A stretch of DNA of 64,000 nt, from positions 2,345,625-2,409,624 of the forward strand of contig OX155972.1 in NCBI GenBank assembly GCA_944548615.1, in the 5' to 3' direction. Within the stretch, counting starts at the first letter, position 1. Each line of letters opens with the position of its first letter. Below, piece after piece: positions 54,585 to 64,000 of this stretch. A program made the translations under genes and the position numbers. This DNA comes from Micropterix aruncella (taxonomy: Eukaryota; Arthropoda; Insecta; Lepidoptera; Micropterigidae). The notes under the pieces are model-generated. The model was given only the letters and a program-made list of their open reading frames with translations. It had not been told where the DNA came from and ran no database searches.

Positions 54585-55604
54585 ACGTTAATTAAATTAT
54601 TATTTAGTGTTACCCCCGTTGCCCAGATGACAGCTCGCATGCGGTTCTTCAACGCCATGATCAGTTTTTTGGTCAAGTCTTCAGGAATCCTATCCCATTC
54701 CTCTAACAACGCTGTCTTGAACTCGTAGATATTAGAAGTTGCCGGATTTCTGGCTCAGACTCTTCGTTGCAGCTCGTCTCACAAATTCTCGATGGGATTC
54801 ATGTCTGGACTTCATCTAAGAATCGCCGAGTGATACGCGCGTGTGACACCGTGCATTATCGTGTATTAACATAGAGTTTTTTTCAATAAATCCTTTATAC
54901 GGTATGACACGATCCAGGAGAATAATTTGATATAGCGTTCAGCATTCAGTCCTTCTCTCCGACCCCCCCCCCCCCTGGCACGAAAACGAGGTTGGTCCTT
55001 CCCTCTAAAGAAATGCCAGTCCACACCATGCAGGAAACGCCTCCGCAGGAGACTGTTTCAGCGAAGGAGCATAGCAAAAATCACTCACCTGGACGCCTGG
55101 AGACCCAGCCTATTCTGTGGCTGCCATACAGACACATTCTGCTCTCCTCAGTAAATAAAACTGACCGCCATTGCTCTATGCTCCAACTGACTTCCTCTCG
55201 AGAAAATTACAGGCGCGCTTTCTGGTGGCGTGTGGTCAATTTAAGGCCTGTGACGGGTCTTTTTGGAACGAGCTCGGATTTCTTCAAGCGTCTTCTGATC
55301 GTTCTCGTCTTCTGACTGATAGCTACCCCTTAAACTTGTCTCAGCTCCTGTTGTACATTAACGCCAGCAAGGTCGCATTATTCTGCAGTAACGTCGAAGC
55401 GATGTAACGGTCGTCTCTCTCAGAAGCGCATCGAAGCCGGCTGCTATTTGGTATCCGATTGATGTTACCAGTTTGTTCAAACCTCCTTTTTACTCTTGAG
55501 ACGGCAGACTGACTAAATTCCACTTGACGAGCAACTGTATGTTGACTGAGGCCCTGCTGCGATAAAGCAATAAACTGAGCGGTCTTTTTTGGCGAAGTAT
55601 CCAT
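54585..55604 (-). pseudogene. Tc1-like transposase relic
   Basis: The minus strand starts MDTSPKKTAQFIALSQQGLS with the N-terminal paired-like helix-turn-helix (QHTVARQVEFSQSAVSRVKR, residues about 21-40), then SSRLRCASERDDRYIAS. Further on, in broken frames, come DWHFFRGKDQPRFRARG, SMLIHDNARCHTRAYHS (second catalytic Asp block) and SPDMNPIENL (third acidic residue) with YEFKTALLEEWDRIPEDLTK and LIMALKNRMRAVI at the end. Overall length of about 340 codons fits Tc1. Several stops, frameshifts and a 13-C run (54962-54974) inactivate it. Terminal inverted repeats are not evident; the right side is bordered by the satellite array. Confidence 0.85.
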
Positions 55605-55850
55605 ACTTTTACGATAATAATGTGTTTGGCTTACGTAGATGTTTTCGCGTCAACTACTGATAAGTGACTCTCTTAAACGGTGACCCCATGCGACTAATGA
55701 ACGTTGCAACAACTGTCCGCGGAAAAGCGATTGGAAAGTGGCAACGAAATGCAAAAATTCGGAAAATTTGTGTGCAATGATCATTCTGAGAGATATTGTC
55801 AACAGTGTGATGACAGTGATTCGGAGAGTTTCTAAAAATATTACAATTTT

Positions 55851-58800
55851 TAAGCTATTGCATTGCTTTTATCGCGGGCCTAGGCCAGCGCGGCGACCGA
55901 ATGAAGAAATTTCTTAACGAAAATTAATGATTTTAAACTGATAATTACGTCTAAACGAGTGCTGCTTACGATTGGAAAAAAATATATGTTAAACAAGAAC
56001 ATTTTCCTAATATTCTTAGCTTTGAATATTTTAGATTTTGTTTATATTATATAGGGTAATTAATTTGTGAAATTAGGTCTAACCGAACACAAAAACGACT
56101 ACTACGCAAATACTATCTGGCGTATTATTATGAAACCTGCACCATTTTAAAGGTAATTTAATTATCTATGATTTTAACTAAGATTTTTTTGAATAATATG
56201 GTTTTTTTGCTTTATCGAATAAAAAATTCGTGCGCGGTGCTCTATCGGAAGACGTTTAAATTATTCCGAATCATTTGCTTCCGCAGCCGCAAATGATTCG
56301 GAATAATTTCAACGTTTTCCGATAGAGCGCAGTTATCTGATATCAGAAAAAATAAAATAAATAAATAATTAAAATTGCATAAGTTGTTAAAAATGCTAAG
56401 CAATAGCTTTACCGCGGCAGTCCCCGAGCGCCACACGTATTTTTTTTAACTTTTATATCACCTTAAGCACATAGTATTAACTTTGTGCTAATTATTTTAA
56501 TTTAATTTGTTTTTAAGCTATTGCATAGCTTTTATCGCGGGCCTAGGCCAGCGCGGCGACCGAATGAAGAAATTTCTTAACGAAAATTAATGATTTTAAA
56601 CTGATAATTACGTCTAAACGAGTGCTGCTTACGATTGGAAAAAAATATATGTTAAACAAGAACATTTTCCTAATATTCTTAGCTTTGAATATTTTAGATT
56701 TTGTTTATATTACATAGGGTAATTAATTTGTGAAATTAGGTCTAACCGAACACAAAAACGACTATTACGCAAATACTATCTGGCGTATTATTATGAAACC
56801 TGCACCATTTTAAAGATAATTTAATTATCTATGATTTTAACTACGATTTTTTTCGAATAATACGTTTTTTTTGCTTTATCGAATAAAAAATTCGTGCGCG
56901 GTGCTCTATCGGAAGACGTTTAAATTATTCCGAATCATTTGCTTCCGCAGCCGCAAATGATTCGGAATAATTTCAACGTTTTCCGATAGAGCGCAGTTAT
57001 CTGATATCAGAAAAAATAAAATAAATAAATAATTAAAATTGCATAAGTTGTTAAAAATGCTAAGCAATAGCTTTACCGCGGCAGTCCCCGAGCGCCACAC
57101 GTATTTTTTTTTAACTTTTATATCACTTTAAGCACATAGTATTAACTTTGTGCTAATTATTTTTATTTTATTTTGTTTTTAAGCTATTGCATAGCTTTTA
57201 TCGCGGGCCTAGGCCAGCGCGGCGACCGAATGAAGAAATTTCTTAACGAAAATTAATGATTTTAAACTGATAATTACGTCTAAACGAGTGCTGCTTACGA
57301 TTGGAAAAAAATATATGTTAAACAAGAACATTTTCCTAATATTGTTAGCTTTGAATATTTTAGATTTTGTTTATATTACATAGGGTAATTAATTTGTGAA
57401 ATTAGGTCTAACCGAACACAAAAACGACTACTACGCAAATACTATCTGGCGTATTATTATGAAACCTGCACCATTTTAAAGGTAATTTAATTATCTATGA
57501 TTTTAACTACGATTTTTTTCGAATAATATGGTTTTTTTGCTTTATCGAATAAAAAATTCGTGCGCGGTGCTCTATCGGAAGACGTTTAAATTATTCCGAA
57601 TCATTTGCTTCCGCAGCCGCAAATGATTCGGAATAATTTCAACGTTTTCCGATAGAGCGCAGTTATCTGATATCAGAAGAAATAAAATAAATAAATAATT
57701 AAAATTGCATAAGTTGTTAAAAATGCTAAGCAATAGCTTTACCGCGGCAGTCCCCGAGCGCCACACGTATTTTTTTTTTACTTTTATATCACTTTAAGCA
57801 CATAGTATTAACTTTGTGCTAATTATTTTAATTTAATTTGTTTTTAAGCTATTGCATAGCTTTTATCGCGGGCCTAGGCCAGCGCGGCGACCGAATGAAG
57901 AAATTTCTTAACGAAAATTAATGATTTTAAACTGATAATTACGTCTAAACGAGTGCTGCTTACGATTGGAAAAAAATATATGTTAAACAAGAACATTTTC
58001 CTAATATTCTTAGCTTTGAATATTTTAGATTTTGTTTATATTACATAGGGTAATTAATTTGTGAAATTAGGTCTAACCGAACACAAAAACGACTACTACG
58101 CAAATACTATCTAGCGTATTATTATGAAACCTGCACCATTTTAAAGGTAATTTAATTATCTATGATTTTAACTACGATTTTTTTCGAATAATACGGTTTT
58201 TTTGCTTTATCGAATAAAAAATTCGTGCGCGGTGCTCTATCGGAAGACGTTTATATTATTCCGAATCATTTGCTTCCGCAGCCGCAAATGATTCGGAATA
58301 ATTTCAACGTTTTCCGATAGAGCGCAGTTATCTGATATCAGAAAAAATAAAATAAATAAATAATTAAAATTGCATAAGTTGTTAAAAATGCTAAGCAATA
58401 GCTTTACCGCGGCAGTCCCCGAGCGCCACACGTATTTTTAAGCTATTGCATAGCTTTTATCGCGGGCCTAGGCCAGCGCGGCGACCGAATGAAGAAATTT
58501 CTTAACGAAAATTAATGATTTAAAACTGATAATTATGTCTAAACAAGTACTGATTACGATTCGAAAAAAATATATGTTAACCAAGAACATTTTCCTAATA
58601 TTCTTAGCTTTGAATATTTTAGATTTTGTTTATATTACATAGTCTAATTAATTTGTGAAATTAGGTCTAACCGAACACAAAAACGACTACTACGCAAATA
58701 CTATCTGGCGTATTATTATGAAACCTGCACCATTTTAAAGATAATATAATTATCTATCTTTTCATCTACGATTTTTTTCGAATAATCCGTTTTTTTTGGT

Positions 58801-61605
58801 TTATCGAATAAAAAATTCGTGCTCGGCGCTCTATCGGAAGACGCATCCGCAAATGATTCGGAATAATTTCAACGTTTTCCGATAGAGCGCAGTTATCTGA
58901 TATCAGAAAAAATAAAATAAATAAATAATTATAATTGCATAAGTTGTTAAAAATGCTATGCAATAGCTTTACCGCGGCAGTCCCCGAGTGTCACACGTAT
59001 TTTTTTTAAACTTTTATATCACCTTAAGCACATAGTATTAACTTTGTGCTAATTATTTTAATTTAATTTGTTTTTAAGCTATTGCATAGCTTTTATCGCG
59101 GGCCTTGGCCAGCGCGGCGACCGAATGAAGAAATTTCTTAACGAAAATTAATGATTTTAAACTGATAATTACGTCTAAACGAGTGCTGCTTACGATTGGA
59201 AAAAAATATATGTTAAACAAGAACATTTTCCTAATATTCTTAGCTTTGAATATTTTAGATTTTGTTTATATTATATAGGGTAATTAATTTGTGAAATTAG
59301 GTCTAACCGAACACAAAAACGACTACTACGCAAATACTATCTGGCGTATTATTATGAAACCTGCACCATTTTAAAGATAATTTAATTATCTATCTTTTTA
59401 TCTACGATTTTTTTCGAATAATCCGGTTTTTTTGCTTTATTGAAAAAAAAATCGTGCGCGGCGCTCTATCGGAATACGTTTAAATTATTCCGAATCATTT
59501 GCTACCGTAGCCGCAAATGATTCGAAATAATTTCAACGTTTTCCGATAGAGCGCAGTTATCTGATATCAGAAAAAATTAAGTAAATAAATAATTATAATT
59601 GCATAACTTGTTAAAAATTCTATGCAATAGCTTTACCACACGTATTTTTTTTTTCAAATTAGATGTTAGGTCATGTTGTTTTTTGAAAATATCATATTTC
59701 AAATAAAGCACTTTAACAATAAAAAAAATACGTGTGGCACTCGGGGACTGCCGCGGTAAAGCTATTGCATAGCATTTTTAACAACTTAAGCAATTATAAT
59801 TATTAATTTTTTATTTTTATTTATTTTTTCTGATATTAGATAACTGCGCTCTATCGGAAAAAACGTTGAAATTATTCCGAATCATCTGCGGCTTCGGAAT
59901 AATTTAAATAAAGCAAAAAAAACGTATTATTAAAAAAAACATAGATAAAAAAAATACGTGTGGCACTCGGGGACTGCCACGGTAAAGCTATTGCATAGCA
60001 TTTTTTTAACAACTTATGCAATTATAAATTTATTTATTTTACTTTTTCTGATATCAGATAACTGCGCTCTATCGGAAAACGTTGAAATTATTCCGAATTA
60101 TTTGCGGCTGCGGAAGCAAATGATTCGGAATAATTTAAACGTCTTTCGATAGAGCGCCGCGCACGAATTTTTTATTCAATAAAGCAAAAAACCGAATTAT
60201 TCGAAAAAAATCGTAGATAAAAAGATAGATAATTAAATTATCTTTAAAATGGTGCAGGTTTCATAATAATACGCCAGATAGTATTTGCGTAGTAGTCGTT
60301 TTTGTGTTCGGTTAGACCTAATTTCACAAATTAATTACACTATGTAATATAAACAAAATCTAAAATATTCAAAGCTAAGAATATTAGGAAAATGTTCTTG
60401 TTTAACATATATTTTTTTCGAATCGTAAGCAGTACTCGTTTAGAAGTAATTATCAGTTTAAAATCATTAATTTTCGTTAAGAAATTTCTTCATTCGGTCG
60501 CCGCGCTGGCGCCCGCGATAAAAGCTATGCAATAGCTTAATTATTTTTATTTATTTTTTCTGATATTAGATAACTGCGCTCTATCGGAAAAAAACGTTGA
60601 AATTATTCCGAATCATCTGCGGCTTCGGAATAATTTAAATAAAGCAAAAAAAACGTATTATTAAAAAAAACAGATAAAAAAAATACGTGTGGCACTCGGG
60701 AACTGCCGCGGTAAAGCTATTGCATAGCATTTTTAATAACTTATGCAATTATAATTATTTATTTATTTTATTTATTTTATTTTTTCTGATATCAGATAAC
60801 TGCGCTCTATCGGAAAACGTTGAAATTATTCCGAATCATTTGCGGCTGCGAAAGCAAATGATTCGGAATAATTTAAACGTCTTCCGATAGAGCGCCTCGC
60901 AAGAATTTTTTATTCGATAAAGCAAAAAAACGGATTATTCGAAAAAAATCGTAGATAAAAAGATAGATAATTAAATTATCTTTAAAATGGTGCAGGTTTC
61001 ATAATAATACGCCAGATAGTATTTGCGTAGTAGTCGTTTTTGTGTTCGGTTAGACCTAATTTCACAAATTAATTACACTATGTAATATAAACAAAATCTA
61101 AAATATTGAAAGCTAAAAATATTAGGAAAATGTTCTTGTTTAACATATATTTTTTTCGAATCGTAAGCACTACTCGTTTAGACGTAATTATCAGTTTAAA
61201 ATCATTAATTTTCGTTAAGAAAATTCTTCATTCGGTCGCCGCGCTGGCCTAGGCCCGCGATAAAAGCTATGCAATAGCTTAAAAGATAGATAATTAAATT
61301 ATCTTTAAAATGGTGCAGGTTTCATAATAATACGCCAGATAGTATTTGCGTAGTAGTCGTTTTTGTGTTCGGTTAGACCTAATTTCACAAATTAATTACA
61401 CTATGTAATATAAACAAAATCTAAAATATTCAAAGCTAACAATATTAGTCAAATGTTCTTGTTTAACATATATTTTTTTCGAATCGTAAGCAGTACTCGT
61501 TTAGACGTAATTATCAGTTTAAAATCATTAATTTTCGTTAAGAAATTTCTTCATTCGGTCGCCGCGCTGGCCTAAGGCCCGCGATAAAAGCTATGCAATA
61601 GCTTG
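55851..61605. repeat. Satellite-like array of a palindrome-bearing unit
   Basis: Six minus-oriented units start with TAAGCTATTGCATAGC near 55851, 56514, 57180, 57845, 58439 and 59075 (spacings 663, 666, 665, 594, 636), ending about 59655. Then plus-oriented units follow: short 59738-59949, full 59950-60538, short 60539-60683, full 60684-61280 and a right-half unit 61281-61605. Most units carry the 42-bp-arm hairpin with GCGCTCTATCGGAA at its foot. Six near-identical 64-67-codon frames across the hairpin are by-products, not genes. Confidence 0.95.
56242..56350. repeat. Palindromic core of the array unit (example)
   Basis: CTCTATCGGAAGACGTTTAA...ATTATTCCGAATCATTTGC faces GCAAATGATTCGGAATAATT...CGTTTTCCGATAGAG across a loop of about 10 nt. 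Arms are about 42 bp with only a few mismatches. Equivalent cores lie near 18510, 56905, 57570, 58237, 59462, 60065 and 60795. Confidence 0.9.
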
Positions 61606-62145
61606 GTAATTTTATTTATTTAGGATACATTAACAATAATTCCTACAATTTGGGGTCACCTGAGACTCCGTGCGAACGCTTATGTAATTTTCTTCGTGCG
61701 ACTAATTAACGGTTAAACTTGTTAACATTTGTACGACTCCATCGCATTTTAACGAATACATTTTTTTTGATTAATTGCTTCCTTTCTCTAGCATCCGCTG
61801 AGCGCTTATTTGCGAAAATCAAACAATTATTATTTTTTGTGTCTGTCAATAGTCGCCTGGCGAATAGGCAGACGCACGAGCGGTTAGCGGCTCCACCCAC
61901 CGAATCAGTTTCTTACCTGCTGCCGCGCCAGTCTACTGACCGCGATACCTAGCAGCAATGTTCCGCCAAACGACTTATTTTATGCGCAATATTATTAGCT
62001 TTCAAGAATATTTTTTTCATTGTGGGATCAGCAAATAAAGCTAAATATAAACGCTGCTTTTAACGGCCAAATTACTAGGTTTCGTTATTCAGCACCTAAA
62101 GCATTTTCAAAATGTCCGGGTTATGCATACATTGTATAATTCAAT
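61606..62145. other. Unassigned
   Basis: No supported gene. Two opposed short frames at 61706-61952 are not recognisable. Confidence 0.3.
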
Positions 62146-62149
62146 TGTG

Positions 62150-62470
62150 AGAAGTAATATTGGAAACGAATGCAGTTATATGGAATCCACATAACGATCT
62201 TTGTGTCACTATGTTAGAGAGAATTTCAAAAATGTTTTTACGGCTTGTATATTTCAATACGGATATTATCTCTACTTATACCCTACTATTTTTTATACTG
62301 GCATGGTGGGCAATAATTCCCTTAAATTACGTAGAAAAATGCTCACCAATGTCCTACATTTTTAAGATGGTCCGGGGCAGAGTTGATAATCCTAGCATGC
62401 TAGCGAAGGTTTGTCTCTTTGTTCCGGATAATTATAATCGGAGCCGTCCTCGCGAACCAACTTAAGTCGA
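62150..62470 (+). pseudogene. LINE RT C-terminal fragment
   Basis: LETNAVIWNPHNDLCVTMLE and RISKMFLRLVYF match the post-RT region (compare LEFGSVIWNPCYEQYVSDIE at 62976), and RVDNPSMLAKVCLFVPDNYN matches 3277-3600. The middle (TDIISTYTLLFFIL) has drifted. Old, 5' and 3' truncated. Confidence 0.75.
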
Positions 62471-62639
62471 TTAAGTCTTCTTACGCGTGCCTTGCGTCAA
62501 ATAAATACGCTATATTCGGCAGCGTCATTTTTACAGCGAGCTGACATCTCTTCAAGGTATGGTCAGTGCGCTACCTGTTTAAGTTAAAATAAATTAATAG
62601 TTTAAAGAAAACACTAAAAACACGCTTTTATAAATGATC

Positions 62640-62938
62640 TTAAATCGTGGCCAAACATTCATTACAAGACCTTTCTAACAAGTCCAAACGCAGCTATGAT
62701 ACGATGTTCCATGAGATAGGAATCCAGAGTTCCATGAGTTCCAGAAGATAGGCCATGGAATGCCAGTGCCTATCTTCCGGATTCATCATCAGACCTTGAA
62801 ACCTAATCGTGGTCAAAGTTCATTCCAAGACTTTTCTAACAAGTCCAAACACAGCTATGATACGATGTTCCATCATGAAGTTCCATTTCATATCTTCGGA
62901 CTCCATCATCAGATCAGTTCGACAGTACCGTTTTAACC
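62640..62938 (+). repeat. 120-bp satellite family, short block
   Basis: Two units share CATTCCAAGACTTTTCTAAC, AAGTCCAAACACAGCTATGA, TACGATGTTCCATCATGAAG and TCCATCATCAGA. They are the complement of 44735-45030, and end immediately before the LINE at 62945. Confidence 0.7.
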
Positions 62939-62944
62939 ATTTTA

Positions 62945-64000
62945 TAAAAGATACCGTTTAGGCATTCACGGTTCTTTGCTACGATGGATGGAATCATACT
63001 TATCGAATCGATCCCAATTAGTCCAAGTAAACGGACATTTGTCTAAAGCCATCGACGTCACCCCCGGTGTGCCACAGGGAAGCCATTTAGGGCCTGTTTT
63101 ATTCACGCTGTTTATCAACGACATCGGAAAATGTTTCAGGAAATCGCAATTCTTACTTTATGCTGATGACCTTAAAATTTTCAATACGATTGCTTCTGCT
63201 GATGACTGCTATGATATTCAAGCCGAACTAATAAATTTACAAGAATATTGCGTAACAAATAAACTGTACTTAAACCTAAATAAATGCAAAACCATGTCTT
63301 TTTCTAGATCTCATCGGCCTACACATTACCGATATGATATTAACGCGCATAAACTGGAAAGAGTTTCTGAATTCACTGACTTGGGTATAACATTTAATAG
63401 TAAACTTAACTTCAATACTCATATCGAGCTAATGACTTCCAAATGTTACCAGTTGCTGGGATTCATTTGGAGGGTAACGAAGCCGTTCAAGGATTTCCGC
63501 GTTGTTATGCTCCTGTTTACATCGCTTGTCCGGAGTAGACTGGAGTTTGGCAGTGTGATTTGGAATCCATGTTACGAACAATATGTTTCAGACATTGAAA
63601 GAGTTCAGAAAACGGTTCTGAGGTGGATGCGTTTTAAATTCTTTCACGAAATAGAATTCGCCGATTACAACGCCCAAACTCACTTTTTTAAATGTCAATC
63701 TCTGAAGACGAGACGTACTCTTACAGATCTTCTCCTCATTAATTCACTCTTTACCCATAAACTCGACTGCCCTGATCTGCTCAGTTGTTTCCCGCTGAAC
63801 GTTCCGTCGATCCACAGAACTCGTCGTTGTGATGTCTTCCGCCCGCCGCATTGTTCAACCAATAACGCTCTATTCTCGCCGGTGCCCCGTATAATGCACT
63901 CATATGTGAAAATCGTAAATTGCTTTGATGGTATGCTTCTAAGTAAATCACAATTCAAGCAACTCGCCTCTGCAAAAATAACGGACTAAAAAAAAAAAAA
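62945..64000 (+). mobile_element. 5'-truncated CR1/Jockey-group LINE
   Basis: The element begins inside RT coding sequence (RYRLGIHGSLLRWMES) directly after the satellite block and reaches a stop at 63989 followed by an A-run at the window edge. The A-run may be the poly(A) tail, giving a nearly absent 3' UTR. Confidence 0.85.
62976..63989 (+). CDS. Partial LINE reverse transcriptase, open to stop
   Basis: An uninterrupted 337-codon frame. TPGVPQGSHLGPVLFTLFIN is at residues 29-48 (RT motif 4) and FLLYADDLKIF with YADD at 62-65. LNLNKCKTMSFSR near 99-111, FTDLGITFNSKLNF near 132-145, LEFGSVIWNP and the TRRTLTDLLLINSLF C-terminal helices complete the domain. The YADD box and HLGP spelling differ from the FADD/VLGP elements at 8349 and 38538, so it is a distinct family. 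Endonuclease and RT motifs 0-3 are absent by truncation; the first codon is arbitrary. The clean frame implies recent insertion. Confidence 0.87.
   Translation: MLRWMESYLSNRSQLVQVNGHLSKAIDVTPGVPQGSHLGPVLFTLFINDIGKCFRKSQFLLYADDLKIFNTIASADDCYDIQAELINLQEYCVTNKLYLNLNKCKTMSFSRSHRPTHYRYDINAHKLERVSEFTDLGITFNSKLNFNTHIELMTSKCYQLLGFIWRVTKPFKDFRVVMLLFTSLVRSRLEFGSVIWNPCYEQYVSDIERVQKTVLRWMRFKFFHEIEFADYNAQTHFFKCQSLKTRRTLTDLLLINSLFTHKLDCPDLLSCFPLNVPSIHRTRRCDVFRPPHCSTNNALFSPVPRIMHSYVKIVNCFDGMLLSKSQFKQLASAKITD

Noticed and set aside
56242..58431. Four conserved 64-codon minus frames (and plus relatives near 60 kb) as a small multicopy gene
   Set aside because: They cross the hairpin of the repeat unit and are conserved only because the DNA is duplicated; no start context, no codon signal and no known domain.

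Overview
The window looks like repeat-dense nuclear DNA of an insect, most probably a moth or butterfly (Lepidoptera). That rests on AT-rich sequence, Helitrons of lepidopteran type ending in GTCAGCTAGT or GTCATCTAGT, RTE and CR1/Jockey-type LINEs with lepidopteran-like 3' ends, Tc1/mariner relics and an animal histone fragment. I found no intact host gene, rRNA or functional tRNA. Almost every long reading frame is transposon protein, usually truncated or frameshifted.

Layout. 1-13 kb: unassigned DNA, C-rich tracts, a complete small Helitron (2045-2612), a truncated one, several LINE relics (3300-4567, 6487-6870), a 281-bp foldback, an open CR1-group RT fragment (8349-9842), a repeat family here called X, a tRNA-like SINE head (10966) and a minus-strand Helitron (12130-12680). 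13-24 kb: a LINE fragment whose 5' end is a snap-back hairpin, family X with a clean 14-bp target duplication, tandem C/G-rich repeats, a nest (RNase H LINE plus satellite unit inside an RTE 3' end), and a histone H2B C-terminal fragment. 24-28 kb: an almost complete RTE retrotransposon split into two opposed halves between 14-bp target duplications, the signature of twin priming. 28-34 kb: LINE fragments in both orientations, foldbacks, nested insertions. 34-42 kb: a non-autonomous Helitron, the 5' end and Rep N-terminus of its likely autonomous parent, and a 4.3-kb near-complete LINE (ORF1 with an FP25K-like domain, endonuclease, RT). 42-50 kb: family X, tRNA SINE, LINE ends, a mariner relic, a Helitron carrying about 370 bp of TA repeat, and a 120-bp tandem array. 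50-64 kb: a 200-N gap, more repeats, a Tc1 relic, a 5.8-kb satellite-like array with a strong palindromic core that switches orientation, and a LINE with an open C-terminal RT frame at the window end.

There is no host pathway to describe. The value lies in the insertion history: nesting, target duplications, 5' inversions, Helitron derivation series, and satellites built from a transposon-like unit. Family names X, Y, Z and W are local labels only. Clade names for LINE fragments are inferred from remembered motifs, not from a search.
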